The notes under the pieces: model-generated
What the model was told of the DNA's origin: nothing
Database searches by the model: none
What the model saw: only the letters and a program-made list of their open reading frames with translations
NCBI GenBank assembly: GCA_003989065.1
Contig: RXIW01000036.1
Span: forward strand, 1-36,149
Reading direction: 5' to 3'
DNA from: Candidatus Competibacteraceae bacterium
GTDB taxonomy: Bacteria; Pseudomonadota; Gammaproteobacteria; Competibacterales; Competibacteraceae
Length of the DNA stretch: 36,149 bases
Made by a program: the position numbers and the translations under genes
Part shown: piece by piece, positions 23,595 through 33,100 of the stretch
Layout: every line of letters starts with the position of its first letter
Numbering within the stretch: position 1 is the first letter of the stretch

Positions 23595-24476
23595 ATGTCC
23601 TATCTCGACCCCAGTGAATTCGTCACCAAAATGGTCGACCAGGGTGAATCCAAGGTCTACATGTCGACCAAGGATACCTTGATTCGCGCCTTCATGGCCG
23701 GCGCCACCCTGGCTCTGGCTGCGGTATTCGCGATTACGGTCGCCACCCAGACCGGATCGCCGCTGGTGGGCGCCATGCTGTTCCCGGTGGGATTCATCAT
23801 GCTTTATCTGATGAAATTCGATCTGTTGACCGGGGTCTTCACCCTGGTGCCTCTGGCTCTGATCGATGGCCGTCCGGGCGTGACCTTCAACCAGGTGCTG
23901 CGTAACTGGGGCTTGGTGTTCATCGGCAATTTCGCCGGCGCACTGACCGTTGCCTTCATGATGTCCTATATTCTGACCTACGGTTACACGGCCAACGGCG
24001 GCGACATTGCGACCAAGGTCGGCCATATCGGCGAGGCGCGTACCCTGGGCTACAAATCCCACGGGTTGGAAGGCTGGATCACCATCTTCATCCGCGGCAT
24101 GTTGTGCAACTGGATGGTGTCCATGGGGGTGGTCGGGGCGATGATTTCCACTTCCGCCACCGGCAAGATGATGGCGATGTGGATGCCGATCATGCTGTTC
24201 TTCTTCATGGGCTTCGAGCATTCCATCGTCAACATGTTCCTGTTCCCGTTCTCGATGATCATGGGCGGCGGTTTCACCTTTGTCGATTACATGGTCTGGA
24301 ACGAGTTGCCGACCGTGTTGGGGAACCTGGTGGGCGGTTTTGCGCTGGTCGGGCTGCCGCTGTACTTCACCCATGTGCGTACCAGCCCGGAACGTATCCT
24401 CAAGAACCACAAAGCCCAGGTGGCCACGGGCAAAATCGAGAGCGGCGCAGAGCACACCCTCGCTGCCCGTGTCTGA
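23595..24476 (+). CDS. FNT-family formate/nitrite transporter
   Basis: This 293-residue inner-membrane channel of the FocA/NirC family has six helices. The conserved pore His is in FEHSIVNMF (about residues 212-220), and the gate region GFIMLYLMKFDLLTG is typical. Neighbours, namely a PP2C-kinase and a nitrate-sensing antiterminator, argue for nitrite rather than formate. The ATG at 23595 has GAGGAA upstream. Expression is probably gated by the antitermination leader just before it. The kinase gene starts 60 bases after the stop, so both are likely in one transcript. Confidence 0.9.
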   Translation: MSYLDPSEFVTKMVDQGESKVYMSTKDTLIRAFMAGATLALAAVFAITVATQTGSPLVGAMLFPVGFIMLYLMKFDLLTGVFTLVPLALIDGRPGVTFNQVLRNWGLVFIGNFAGALTVAFMMSYILTYGYTANGGDIATKVGHIGEARTLGYKSHGLEGWITIFIRGMLCNWMVSMGVVGAMISTSATGKMMAMWMPIMLFFFMGFEHSIVNMFLFPFSMIMGGGFTFVDYMVWNELPTVLGNLVGGFALVGLPLYFTHVRTSPERILKNHKAQVATGKIESGAEHTLAARV

Positions 24477-24536
24477 TCCTTTCCGGCGACCGGCGAGTCG
24501 AAGCGACCCGGTCCCTGACGGGGCCGGGCCTTCTCG

Positions 24537-26279
24537 ATGATGATGACACTGCGCATCGCCTTCGGCCAATGCTCCGAAAAGGGGCGCAAAGCCGTCAATC
24601 AGGATTTTTCCGGCATCCAGATCCCGGCCGATCCGCTGCTCGGTTCAAAAGGCGCCGTCGCCGCCCTGGCCGATGGCATCAGCAGCAGCGCGGTCAGCCA
24701 CATCGCCAGCGAAACCGCCGTGTGCGGGTTTCTGGAAGATTATTACGCCACCCCGGAATCCTGGTCGGTGAAGACCGCGGCACAGCGAGTGCTGAACGCC
24801 ACCAATTCCTGGCTGTACGCGCAGACTCGCAACGGTCCCAACCGCTATGTACTGGATCAGGGCTATGTTTGCACCTTCAGCGCCATCGTCATCAAGTCCG
24901 CCACGGTGCACCTCTTTCATGTCGGCGACACCCGCATCTATTACCTCGCTGGCGATCGTCTTGAGCAACTCACTGAAGACCACCGCCTATGGGCCTCGAC
25001 CGAGCAAAGCTATCTCAGCCGGGCCTTGGGTATGGGCGAACATCTGGAAATCGACTACCAATCCTATCCGCTGGAGGTCGGCGATACCTTTGTGCTGATG
25101 ACGGACGGGGTCTACGAGTTCGCCCCGGAACATTTCATCACCGATACGATTCACGGTCGGCAGGATGACCTGGATGGGGCTTGCCATCGGATTGTGGAAG
25201 AAGCACTGCGCCAGGGAAGCGGGGACAATCTGTCGATCCAGGTGATGCGCATCGAGGCGCTGCCGGAACCGGTGGTCACCGAGCTGCATGAGCAGGCGAC
25301 GACCCTGCCACTGCCACCGCCATTGCGGCCACGGATGGTATTCGAGGGTTACGAGATCCTGCGCGAGCTACACAACAGCCACCGCAGCCATGTTTATCTG
25401 GCCTTGGATTGCGAATCCGGACAACGGGTAGCGCTTAAAGTCCCCTCCGTGGAGCTACGCGGCAACCAGCTGTATCTGGAGCGCTTTCTGACCGAAGAAT
25501 GGATCGCTCGGCGTCTCGACAACGTCCATATTCTGAAAGCCGTGGCGCTCACCCGAAAGCGCCATTCTCTCTACACGGTCACCGAGTACGTCGAAGGCCA
25601 GACGCTGACCCAGTGGATGGCCGACCATCCGACCCCGGATCTCGAAACCGTACGCGATATCGTCGAGCAGATCGCCCGCGGATTGCAGGCCCTGCACCGC
25701 CAGGAAATGCTGCATCAGGACCTGCGACCGGATAACGTTATGATCGACCGCCATGGCACGGTGAAACTGATCGACTTCGGTTCCGTGCATGTCGCTGGCA
25801 TCGCCGAACTGGCGCCTACCCCAGAGCACTGGGAGTTGCTAGGCACCGTGCAGTACACAGCGCCGGAGTATTTTCTGGGGGAAGCCGGGAGTAATCAGTC
25901 GGATATTTTTTCGCTGGGCGTGATCGCCTACCAAATGCTATCGGGGCGCACACCCTACGGCACCCAGGTCGCCAAGGTCAGTACGCGAGCCGCCCAGCGC
26001 CGCCTGGTGTATCGCCCGGTGCTCGACGAAAAACGCGCCATTCCGGTCTGGATCGACGGCGCACTGCGCCAGGCGGTCCAAGTCAACCCCCGCAAGCGCT
26101 ACCCAGAACTGTCCGAATTCATGTACGACCTGCGCCATCCCAACGCGCGCTTCCTGCAGCAGGATCGAGCGCCACTGCTGGAACGAAATCCACTGCTGTT
26201 CTGGAAGGGGGTGTCGTTTATCCTGTTTGTCATCGTCCTTGTCCTGTTGGGTACCCATTTGGTGCCTGTTCACTCATGA
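24537..26279 (+). CDS. Membrane-anchored PP2C phosphatase / Ser-Thr protein kinase
   Basis: This 580-residue fusion has an N-terminal PP2C phosphatase (about 1-245) with metal ligands in NQDF, ALADGIS, HVGDTR, MTDGVY and SGDNLS. A Hanks-type kinase follows (about 275-540): Lys301 in VALKVP, HQD at 393-395 where HRD is usual, Asn in RPDN, and DFG at 413-415. One C-terminal helix (about 555-575) anchors it in the inner membrane. Bifunctional kinase/phosphatases of this type are found beside assimilatory nitrate and nitrite genes in pseudomonads, which fits the FNT gene upstream and the nitrate regulator downstream. The target is unknown. Three Met codons in a row make the start uncertain by two residues. 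Confidence 0.9.
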   Translation: MMMTLRIAFGQCSEKGRKAVNQDFSGIQIPADPLLGSKGAVAALADGISSSAVSHIASETAVCGFLEDYYATPESWSVKTAAQRVLNATNSWLYAQTRNGPNRYVLDQGYVCTFSAIVIKSATVHLFHVGDTRIYYLAGDRLEQLTEDHRLWASTEQSYLSRALGMGEHLEIDYQSYPLEVGDTFVLMTDGVYEFAPEHFITDTIHGRQDDLDGACHRIVEEALRQGSGDNLSIQVMRIEALPEPVVTELHEQATTLPLPPPLRPRMVFEGYEILRELHNSHRSHVYLALDCESGQRVALKVPSVELRGNQLYLERFLTEEWIARRLDNVHILKAVALTRKRHSLYTVTEYVEGQTLTQWMADHPTPDLETVRDIVEQIARGLQALHRQEMLHQDLRPDNVMIDRHGTVKLIDFGSVHVAGIAELAPTPEHWELLGTVQYTAPEYFLGEAGSNQSDIFSLGVIAYQMLSGRTPYGTQVAKVSTRAAQRRLVYRPVLDEKRAIPVWIDGALRQAVQVNPRKRYPELSEFMYDLRHPNARFLQQDRAPLLERNPLLFWKGVSFILFVIVLVLLGTHLVPVHS

Positions 26280-26304
26280 AGTATCGGTGTCTATGGCGAC
26301 GCCA

Positions 26305-27606
26305 TCAAAAGGGTGCTGTTTTGGCCAGCAGGACTTCCGCCATGTCGACCAGGCGCGTGTTTCGGTCCATGGATGCCTTGCGCAGTTGCGTGTAAGCCTC
26401 GTCCTCCGACAGGCCGAAGCGGGCCATAATCATGCCCTTGGCCCGTTCGATCACCTTGCGCTCGGCCAAGGCCCGCTTGGCCGAGGCCAACTCGGCCTCC
26501 ACATCCGCCAGATGCCGGGATTGGGCCTGAAGCAGTTCGATCAGCGAACGGGGCTGCTGGGAAGATTCGGGGCTGGCTGCGGCGAAGCTCAAAGACTGCT
26601 CGATAGCCAGCTGGGGATCGAAAAAGCGGTCGACGGCATCGGCCCTGGCCGGTTGTGCTTCCCGCAATGAGCGCAACAAACCTTCCGAATCCAACAACGC
26701 CTCTTCGGCCTTGACGATCAGCGTGGCGCAGTGCTGTTGCAGAGCCGCGACCAAGTCGCGTTGAATCGACCAAATGGCGGTGATGCGGCTGCTGCAACAC
26801 GCAAACCAGGGGTCGCTGAGCGCGGGATCGAGTTTGGTGCCGGGTGGCGCGGCGCGCAGCAGTCCACGCAGCTGCAGCAGCTTCGCCGTGTAGTCCTCAT
26901 TCTCTATGTCTGCCCATTTCCGGCACAGAGGGGCGTCGGCAAATTGCAGAAAAACCTCGAAACTGCGTGCCTGGGCATCGATCAGGTACAGCAAGCGCTC
27001 CTTGAGCGGACCATCGCAATGCCCGGAACCGAAGTGCAGGGCACCCACGGCGCGTTCCTGACCGGCCAATTCCTTGCCCTCGACCAGATTGAACAGACTG
27101 ACCAGCAACCGCGAGATGTCCGGATCGACCGAAGCATCAGCGACTTCGAAGATCAGCGCGATCAGCCCGGCGATAATCCGGCTGAAAGCTGCTACGGATT
27201 CGCTACCGGAGAGGCGTAGGCTGGTGATGCGGGCGCGCAGATCCGATAAGGCGTCCAAACCCAGCAGAACCCAGGCCAGCAACGCGACGATTCGGGCGTT
27301 CGCGGATGCCGCGTTGCGCGATTCCTCCAAAATCAAGTCGCGCAACAGGTGTTGCACCGATTCCGACTCACCGACCAGCTTGAGCCGAGTCGCTTCGAAG
27401 CGTGTACCACGTGACGCGATGTAGATGCTCGAGGCTCCGCGCTCAGCCTGCAGGGCGTGGACCATGTGACTGATCACCCCGACCAAATGCGCGCGTGACT
27501 GTAGGCGCTTGAGTTCGTCGATCTCAAGACGCTTGGCCAACAAAACGATGTCGGAAACGGAGAGTGGCACGGTATCGTGGATTGTCGTGTCGCTTTGCGG
27601 GTTCAT
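26305..27606 (-). CDS. nasR: NIT-ANTAR nitrate/nitrite-responsive antiterminator (NasR-like)
   Basis: This encodes a 433-residue soluble regulator. The NIT sensor (about residues 25-290) includes LQAERGASSIYIASRG, the nitrate-binding type motif. A linker leads to a C-terminal ANTAR RNA-binding domain (about 365-425, LAERKVIERAKGMIMARFGLSEDEAYTQLR). NasR of Klebsiella senses nitrate and nitrite with the first domain and prevents termination in the nasF leader with the second. The ATG at 27606 has AGGTGA upstream; the longer open frame to 27768 lacks a start signal. It converges on the kinase gene with 25 bases between. A matching dual-hexaloop leader precedes the transporter at 23403-23544. 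Confidence 0.9.
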   Translation of the reverse strand: MNPQSDTTIHDTVPLSVSDIVLLAKRLEIDELKRLQSRAHLVGVISHMVHALQAERGASSIYIASRGTRFEATRLKLVGESESVQHLLRDLILEESRNAASANARIVALLAWVLLGLDALSDLRARITSLRLSGSESVAAFSRIIAGLIALIFEVADASVDPDISRLLVSLFNLVEGKELAGQERAVGALHFGSGHCDGPLKERLLYLIDAQARSFEVFLQFADAPLCRKWADIENEDYTAKLLQLRGLLRAAPPGTKLDPALSDPWFACCSSRITAIWSIQRDLVAALQQHCATLIVKAEEALLDSEGLLRSLREAQPARADAVDRFFDPQLAIEQSLSFAAASPESSQQPRSLIELLQAQSRHLADVEAELASAKRALAERKVIERAKGMIMARFGLSEDEAYTQLRKASMDRNTRLVDMAEVLLAKTAPF

Positions 27607-27678
27607 GACCGCATCACCTGGTTGTTGCCCGTCATATGGGACGTGGTGGGTTTCCCGGCGATCGGATACCTGGACAGC

Positions 27679-27698
27679 ACCCGCCTCATGAGGCGGGT
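27679..27698. repeat. Perfect 20-bp palindrome upstream of the nasR-like gene
   Basis: ACCCGCCTCATGAGGCGGGT is a perfect palindrome in the 206 bases between the nasR-like and prpF genes, both on the minus strand. As RNA it folds into an 8-bp stem with a CAUG loop. No T-run follows, so it may be a weak prpF terminator or an operator for nasR. Confidence 0.5.
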
Positions 27699-27812
27699 TG
27701 AGCGTCGGATACGGTGGCTGGTCCCGGCCTAATCGCGGTCGCGCAATACACCAGAGTAATCTGGCCACCCTGCAACTATAAGGGAAAGAGCCTTTGCCGC
27801 GATGTCAGCCGA

Positions 27813-28967
27813 TCACGGTTGATCCGGCGCCAGGACCCAACCTTCCATCAAGCGCCGCGCACTGCGGCGCATGCTGACCTTTTCCACCCGCCACCGGCCA
27901 TCCTGCTGCGCGACCGTGGCTCCGACTGCCATGACGCCGGCGGCATGGCCGATCCGCACTTCGGCCCCAGAGGCGAGTCGCCCACCGAGTAGCTGATAGG
28001 CCAGCGTGCCGGGCAACATCGCCGCGACTGCCAGCGCCACTGCTCCGGTGGCGGTAAAGGCATGATGGAGTGCTCCCATCGACAGGATGCGGGCGGTCAA
28101 ATCGACGGCGGCGGCGGCGATAAGGTTGCCGTCCGAGGCCCGATAATCCTGCGCTGGGGCGATGAAGGCCAGTTTGGGGGTATGCGGACGGTGACGGGTG
28201 GCCTCCGCCGGGCTGGCGGCCAGACCCATGGCGACCGCGCCCACGGCGCGAAGGGCTTCGCAGCGGGCCAACAGACCGGCATCGCCATTGAATTCGGCCC
28301 GACTTTCGCGGCCGGTAAGACCCAGGTCGGCGGCGCGCACCAGAATGGTTGGATTGCCGACATCGAGCAGACTGGCCTCGACCGAACCCAGATCGGGCGT
28401 CGTCAGCCGGTCCACTGCGTGGCCAGTGGGCAGCAGAGGCGTCGCGCCGCCGCCGGGATCGAGAAAATCCAACACGATTTCCGCGCCGGGAAACGCGACC
28501 CCGGCCAGATCGAATCCGCCTTCTTCCACCGCCTGGCCGGCGCGTACCGGCACATGAGCGACGATGGTCTTGGCAATGTTGGCCTGCCAGATGCGAATGG
28601 CGGCGATACCATCGGGTGGTGGCTCGATCAAGCCACGCGCCAGGGCGAACACTCCGACGGCGGCGCTGAGGTTGCCGCAGTTGCCGGACCAGTCGATCAT
28701 CGGTTCGCCGACGGCCACTGCGCCGAACTGGTAGTCCAGATCGAAACCAGGTCGGGTCGAGCGGGCCACCAGCGCGACTTTGCTGGTGCTGGAGGTGGCG
28801 CCGCCGAGCCCGTCCATCTGGGTGCCGTATCGATCGGGACTGCCGAGCACGCGCAGCAACAAGGCATCGCGTTGCTTCGGATCGGCCGGCAGATCGGCGG
28901 GATCGAAAAACAGTCCTTTGCTGGTGCCGCCGCGCATCCAGATAGCGGGCAGACGGATCACGGACAT
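27813..28967 (-). CDS. PrpF-like 2-methylaconitate cis-trans isomerase family protein
   Basis: This 384-residue protein belongs to the PrpF branch of the diaminopimelate-epimerase fold. The family motifs are MRGGTSKG (about 11-18) and SGNCGNLSAAVG (about 93-104), and the protein has two similar halves. PrpF isomerises 2-methylaconitate in the methylcitrate cycle with AcnD; other members act on related tricarboxylates such as oxalomesaconate. No prpB, prpC or acnD gene is in the window, so the substrate is not certain. The ATG at 28967 has AGG about eight bases upstream. It follows the hemerythrin gene by about 120 bases on the same strand. Confidence 0.85.
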   Translation of the reverse strand: MSVIRLPAIWMRGGTSKGLFFDPADLPADPKQRDALLLRVLGSPDRYGTQMDGLGGATSSTSKVALVARSTRPGFDLDYQFGAVAVGEPMIDWSGNCGNLSAAVGVFALARGLIEPPPDGIAAIRIWQANIAKTIVAHVPVRAGQAVEEGGFDLAGVAFPGAEIVLDFLDPGGGATPLLPTGHAVDRLTTPDLGSVEASLLDVGNPTILVRAADLGLTGRESRAEFNGDAGLLARCEALRAVGAVAMGLAASPAEATRHRPHTPKLAFIAPAQDYRASDGNLIAAAAVDLTARILSMGALHHAFTATGAVALAVAAMLPGTLAYQLLGGRLASGAEVRIGHAAGVMAVGATVAQQDGRWRVEKVSMRRSARRLMEGWVLAPDQP

Positions 28968-29089
28968 GAATCGAACCTGGGTTGTTTTATACCATCATCA
29001 AATTTCAACCAAAACCAACCAACTTCCACCAAGACAGCCCTGGAAACAGCATCCATCCATTCCCAGAGCTACCAAACCAAAACTACGAC

Positions 29090-29533
29090 CTACAATCCGA
29101 ACAATCTTCTGAACCAAGATTTCTTTGCATTCTTGCTCTTAATCAGGAATTCACCGAATCTCTTGTCGCTCTTGATAATGTGCTCGGTCAACCATCGCTT
29201 GAGAAAAAATAAAAGATCGTAGCTCGAAGAATGAGGATCGTGCTCATACTTCTTGATGTAATCGTGAACGGCATCGATCAGAATTTCATGCTGCTTCTTG
29301 TGCGCATCAATATCCGGATAATTGGAGATGCTCATCACGCTCTCTTCGGTGGTAAAGTGCACCCTGGTATATTCGACAAGCTTATCAATCACCTCCTTCC
29401 TAGCATCCTTTCCCCAGCCTCCCTCGATTGCCTTGTTCAATTCATTCAACATTTTGAGCAATTCCTTATGCTGGTCATCAATCTCATGAACGCCAACGCT
29501 TAAAGCATCCGACCATTCGATAAACTCTTTCAT
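29090..29533 (-). CDS. Bacteriohemerythrin
   Basis: This 147-residue single-domain protein is a four-helix bundle binding a di-iron centre that carries O2. All seven ligands are in place: His22, His59, Glu63, His78, His82, His118 and Asp123. Roles proposed for such proteins include oxygen storage, supply or sensing in microaerobic bacteria. A basic tail (KSKNAKKSWFRRLFGL) extends beyond the domain and might contact membranes. The ATG at 29533 follows a near-perfect GAGGAGGA. It lies 600 bases from the large CheB-CheR-GGDEF-EAL gene, divergently. Confidence 0.92.
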   Translation of the reverse strand: MKEFIEWSDALSVGVHEIDDQHKELLKMLNELNKAIEGGWGKDARKEVIDKLVEYTRVHFTTEESVMSISNYPDIDAHKKQHEILIDAVHDYIKKYEHDPHSSSYDLLFFLKRWLTEHIIKSDKRFGEFLIKSKNAKKSWFRRLFGL

Positions 29534-29621
29534 GAGCGTCCTCCTCTAGGCCGTTCTACCGACATATCGTCAGGCGAGGCTCATGACTGGATAAACTATG
29601 AGCGCATCGCTTGTATTATTT

Positions 29622-29650
29622 ATTATAGCCTGACAGCTTCGCGACTAAAG
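29622..29650 (-). promoter_or_regulatory. Possible hemerythrin promoter
   Basis: On the minus strand a consensus TATAAT -10 (29622-29627) is preceded after 17 bases by a weak CTTTAG -35 (29645-29650). The transcript would start near 29615, 80 bases before the hemerythrin start codon. An activator would be needed to make up for the poor -35. Confidence 0.35.
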
Positions 29651-29803
29651 GCGTCGAGCACACCTCTACACCAAACAGAACTGCAAAGCTGTTCCATCGG
29701 TCACGCAGCGACCAATTCACACGGTCGAGCAACTAAGTCGAGATCTCAGGGCGATTCGAGCCACTAACCCCACAACTCAATAACCTTATTAGTAATAATA
29801 ATA

Positions 29804-30016
29804 TTACATTCTAACTTTTTCAATACGGCCGTCCGTAGTAATCTTTAAATGGACAGTCGTGGCGCGGCCCATAGCTGCCTCCCCAACGCGCCAATAATGC
29901 TCAAGTCCATCGTAACAGCCCTCGTGCGCCCCGACCGTTCTCGAGGAAGTTACTGCATCCCTCGCCAAACTTAATGTACCATACATGATATTCACGAGAT
30001 CGGCTTGCCAACCCAC
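29804..30016 (-). CDS. Possible small hypothetical protein
   Basis: This 70-codon frame starts with GTG (an in-frame ATG lies at 29986) and ends in TTVHLKITTDGRIEKVRM. The last part reads like a plausible beta-hairpin and codon choice is not obviously random. However, there is no ribosome-binding site and no recognisable family. It may be a remnant rather than a working gene. Confidence 0.22.
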   Translation of the reverse strand: MGWQADLVNIMYGTLSLARDAVTSSRTVGAHEGCYDGLEHYWRVGEAAMGRATTVHLKITTDGRIEKVRM

Positions 30017-30142
30017 CGAGCCGCTGAGGTATTAGAGGCAGCCGTCGAACTCATTGAGCAGCAGCGCCGCCACCGGCCACAAATTTTTAGATAATCAGGC
30101 GCTTTGAAGCAGCTGTTACAGCCACATTTCCCCGGAGGGACG

Positions 30143-33100
30143 ATGAATATCAAAACCAGCATCATCCAGCCGAGCGAGAATCATGAATCGACCCCTGTTT
30201 TTCCCGTCGTCGGTATCGGGGCATCGGCCGGTGGACTGGAAGCGCTCAAACAATTTTTCACTGCCATGCCACCGGCAACGGGACTTGCCTTCGTTTTGGT
30301 ACAACATCTTGATCCTAATCACGAAAGTCTCATGGCGGATCTACTGGCCAAATATACTTCCATGCCAGTCATGCAAGCTGTGGACGAGCTTCATGTAGCG
30401 CCGAATCATGTGTATGTGATACCACCGAATTATTACCTGTCCATTCGGGACAGGGTCTTGCATTTGAGCCCACCTACCGAGCGGCGCGGCATGCGCATGC
30501 CCATCGACCACTTTCTACGTTCCCTGGCCGAAACGCTGGGAGAGAAGGCCATCTGTGTAATCCTGTCCGGAACGGGCAGCGACGGCACCTTGGGCTTACG
30601 CGAAATCAAGGGACACGGTGGCATGACCATGGTTCAGGAACCCACCACCGCCCAGTACGATGGCATGCCCCACAGCGCCCTGGCCACTGGGCTCGTCGAC
30701 TATCGTCTGGCTGTGGAAGCCATGCCCGAAGTGCTGGTGCGTTATGTGCAACACCCTTACGTACGCGGTGAGCTGACTGCGGAACCTAAAGCGGCCGAAC
30801 TACCGGACGACCTGGGTACCGCGATCACGATCATTCGAACCAAGACCGGCCACGATTTCCATCACTACAAAAAAGGCACCCTCGGTCGCCGCATCGCGCG
30901 CCGCATGAGCTTGGCGATGCTCGAAAGCATGCACGAGTACCTGGAGTTGCTGCGGACTTCGGAAGACGAGGTGCGCGATCTGGTGCGCGATCTGCTGATC
31001 AGCGTCACCAGCTTCTTCCGAGAGCCTCAAGCTTTCGCGGTACTCACGACGAACGTCATCCCGTCGCTGCTGGAACAGGATCGGTCGGACGAACCCATCC
31101 GCCTGTGGGTACCGGGTTGCGCCAGCGGCGAGGAAGCGTATTCCCTGACCATGCTGTTCATGGAAGCCATCCAACAAAGCGGAAAACGGGTGGGTTTGCA
31201 GGTTTTTGCTACGGACATCGACACCGAAGCGCTCGAGGTCGCCAGGGCTGGCATTTATCCCGTCTCGGCCACGGCGGACCTGCCAGCTGAATACTTGCGT
31301 CAATTCTTCACTCGCGACGGCGACTACGTCAGTGTAAAAAAGCCGGTGCGGGAAGCGGTGGTATTCGCGGTCCAGAACCTCATCATCGATCCGCCTTTTT
31401 CCCGCCTCGACCTCGTCAGTTGCCGCAACCTGTTGATCTATCTGGACAACGAAGTTCAGACCAAAGTGATTCGCCTATTCCACTTCGCGCTGCGAGAAAA
31501 CGGCTATTTGTTCCTGGGCAATTCCGAGACCATCGGCCAGCGCACCGATATGTTTCGGGCCGTTTCAAAAAAATGGCGCATCTACCACCGTCTCGACGTG
31601 CCGTTCAACCCCCGTGGCCCAGACTACTTCCCGGTCGTGAGCGAGGCGGCCACGACTTCCACGCGCGGCCTGGTCGGGCGTGCGAAAGCGACGGCCGGGC
31701 GACAATTCGCCGTACGCGTCGAAGAGAAACTGCTCGCGGAATACGCTCCCGCAGCGGTGCTGGTGGATCGAGCGGGCGAGGCGCTGTTCTTTCATGGTGC
31801 CACATCCAACTATCTGGAAATGCCCAAGGGAACGGCAACCCACGAGATCGTAGCGCTGGCTCGAGAAGGGTTGCGCACCATCTTGCGGTCCACCCTGCAA
31901 AAAGCCGTGCGGGAAAAAACAGTCGCGGAAACGCGCCGGATCGCCCTGCGCAGTTCGAGCGGCAATCGCGAGGTATATCTCAAGGTGTGGCCGATGGATG
32001 AGGCCGACGGCACCTTTCTGGTGTGTTTCGACGAGGAAAAAGAAGCGGCGCTCACGAGCAAGGTGCAGGCTGGTGAAGAAGCGTTGGTCAAACAATTGGA
32101 GTACGAGCTTAAGGCGACCCGCGAGGATCTGCAGATCACCATCGAGGAGGTGGAAACCGCCAACGAAGAACTCAAGGCGGCAAACGAAGAGGTGATGTCC
32201 ATGAACGAAGAGCTCCAGTCCACCAACGAGGAACTGGAGACTTCCAAGGAAGAGCTGCAATCCCTCAACGAGGAGCTGTCCACGGTCAACAACCAGCTGC
32301 TGGACAAGGTTCACGAGCTTGAAGCGACCAACAACGACCTGGCCAATCTGCTTTCCAGCACCGATATCGCCACTCTTTTCCTGGATGCCGATCTACGCGT
32401 GCGGCGCTACACACCGTCGGCGACGCGCATGTTCGCGCTGATCCAGACCGATCATGGCAGGTTCATTGGAGACGTTGCCCAACGCTTCAAGAATGGCGTC
32501 CTAGCGGACCTGTGCCAGCAGGTCCTAAGCGACCTCAAGCCTTTTCAAGAAGAAGTGCGCGGCAACGATGGCAGCTGTCTTCTACTGCGCATCCTGCCCT
32601 ACCGCACGACGGATAATCGCATTGATGGTGTCGTGCTCACTTTTTCCGACATCACCGAGATCAAGACCGCCTATGCCGAAGCGGAAACCCGGGAACGGCA
32701 ATTGCGCATCGTCGCCGACGCGTTACCGGTCTTGATCGCCCACGTCGACTTGCAACACCGTTTCCGCTTCGTGAACGGCGCCTACGAAGATTGGTTCGAT
32801 CTGCGAAAAAAGGACATGCTGGATGAACCGCTTTGTCAGGTCTTTGGCGCCACCGCTTACGAAAGTCTATGTCCTCAGCTCGAAAAAGCGACGAGTAGCA
32901 AAACCGTCGAGTCCACCGTTCGTCTGGTGCACCATCGCTTGGGCGAACGCGACGTACACATGACTTGCGTGCCGGAATCGACGGCTGACGGCAAAGTCGT
33001 GGGCTTTTACACTTTGATCCATGACATCACCGAACAGAAGAAAATCGAACGAAACCTGATTGCGGCCAATACGGTGTTTCGCAGCACCGCTGAGGCGGTC

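Larger units (their letters stand above)
29534..30142. other. Intergenic region between hemerythrin and the GGDEF-EAL gene
   Basis: This is about 600 bases of AT-richer sequence. It holds the hemerythrin promoter candidate. It also holds a 70-codon minus-strand frame (29804-30016) and, overlapping it on the plus strand, a frame without a start (about 29965-30095) that ends in HRAAEVLEAAVELIEQQRRH. The second could be the tail of a decayed gene. I recognise neither product. Confidence 0.4.

Noticed and set aside
28062-29222. 386-codon plus-strand open frame over prpF
   Set aside because: It is Gly/Ala/His-rich shadow coding opposite a convincing PrpF gene and runs into AT-rich intergenic DNA.
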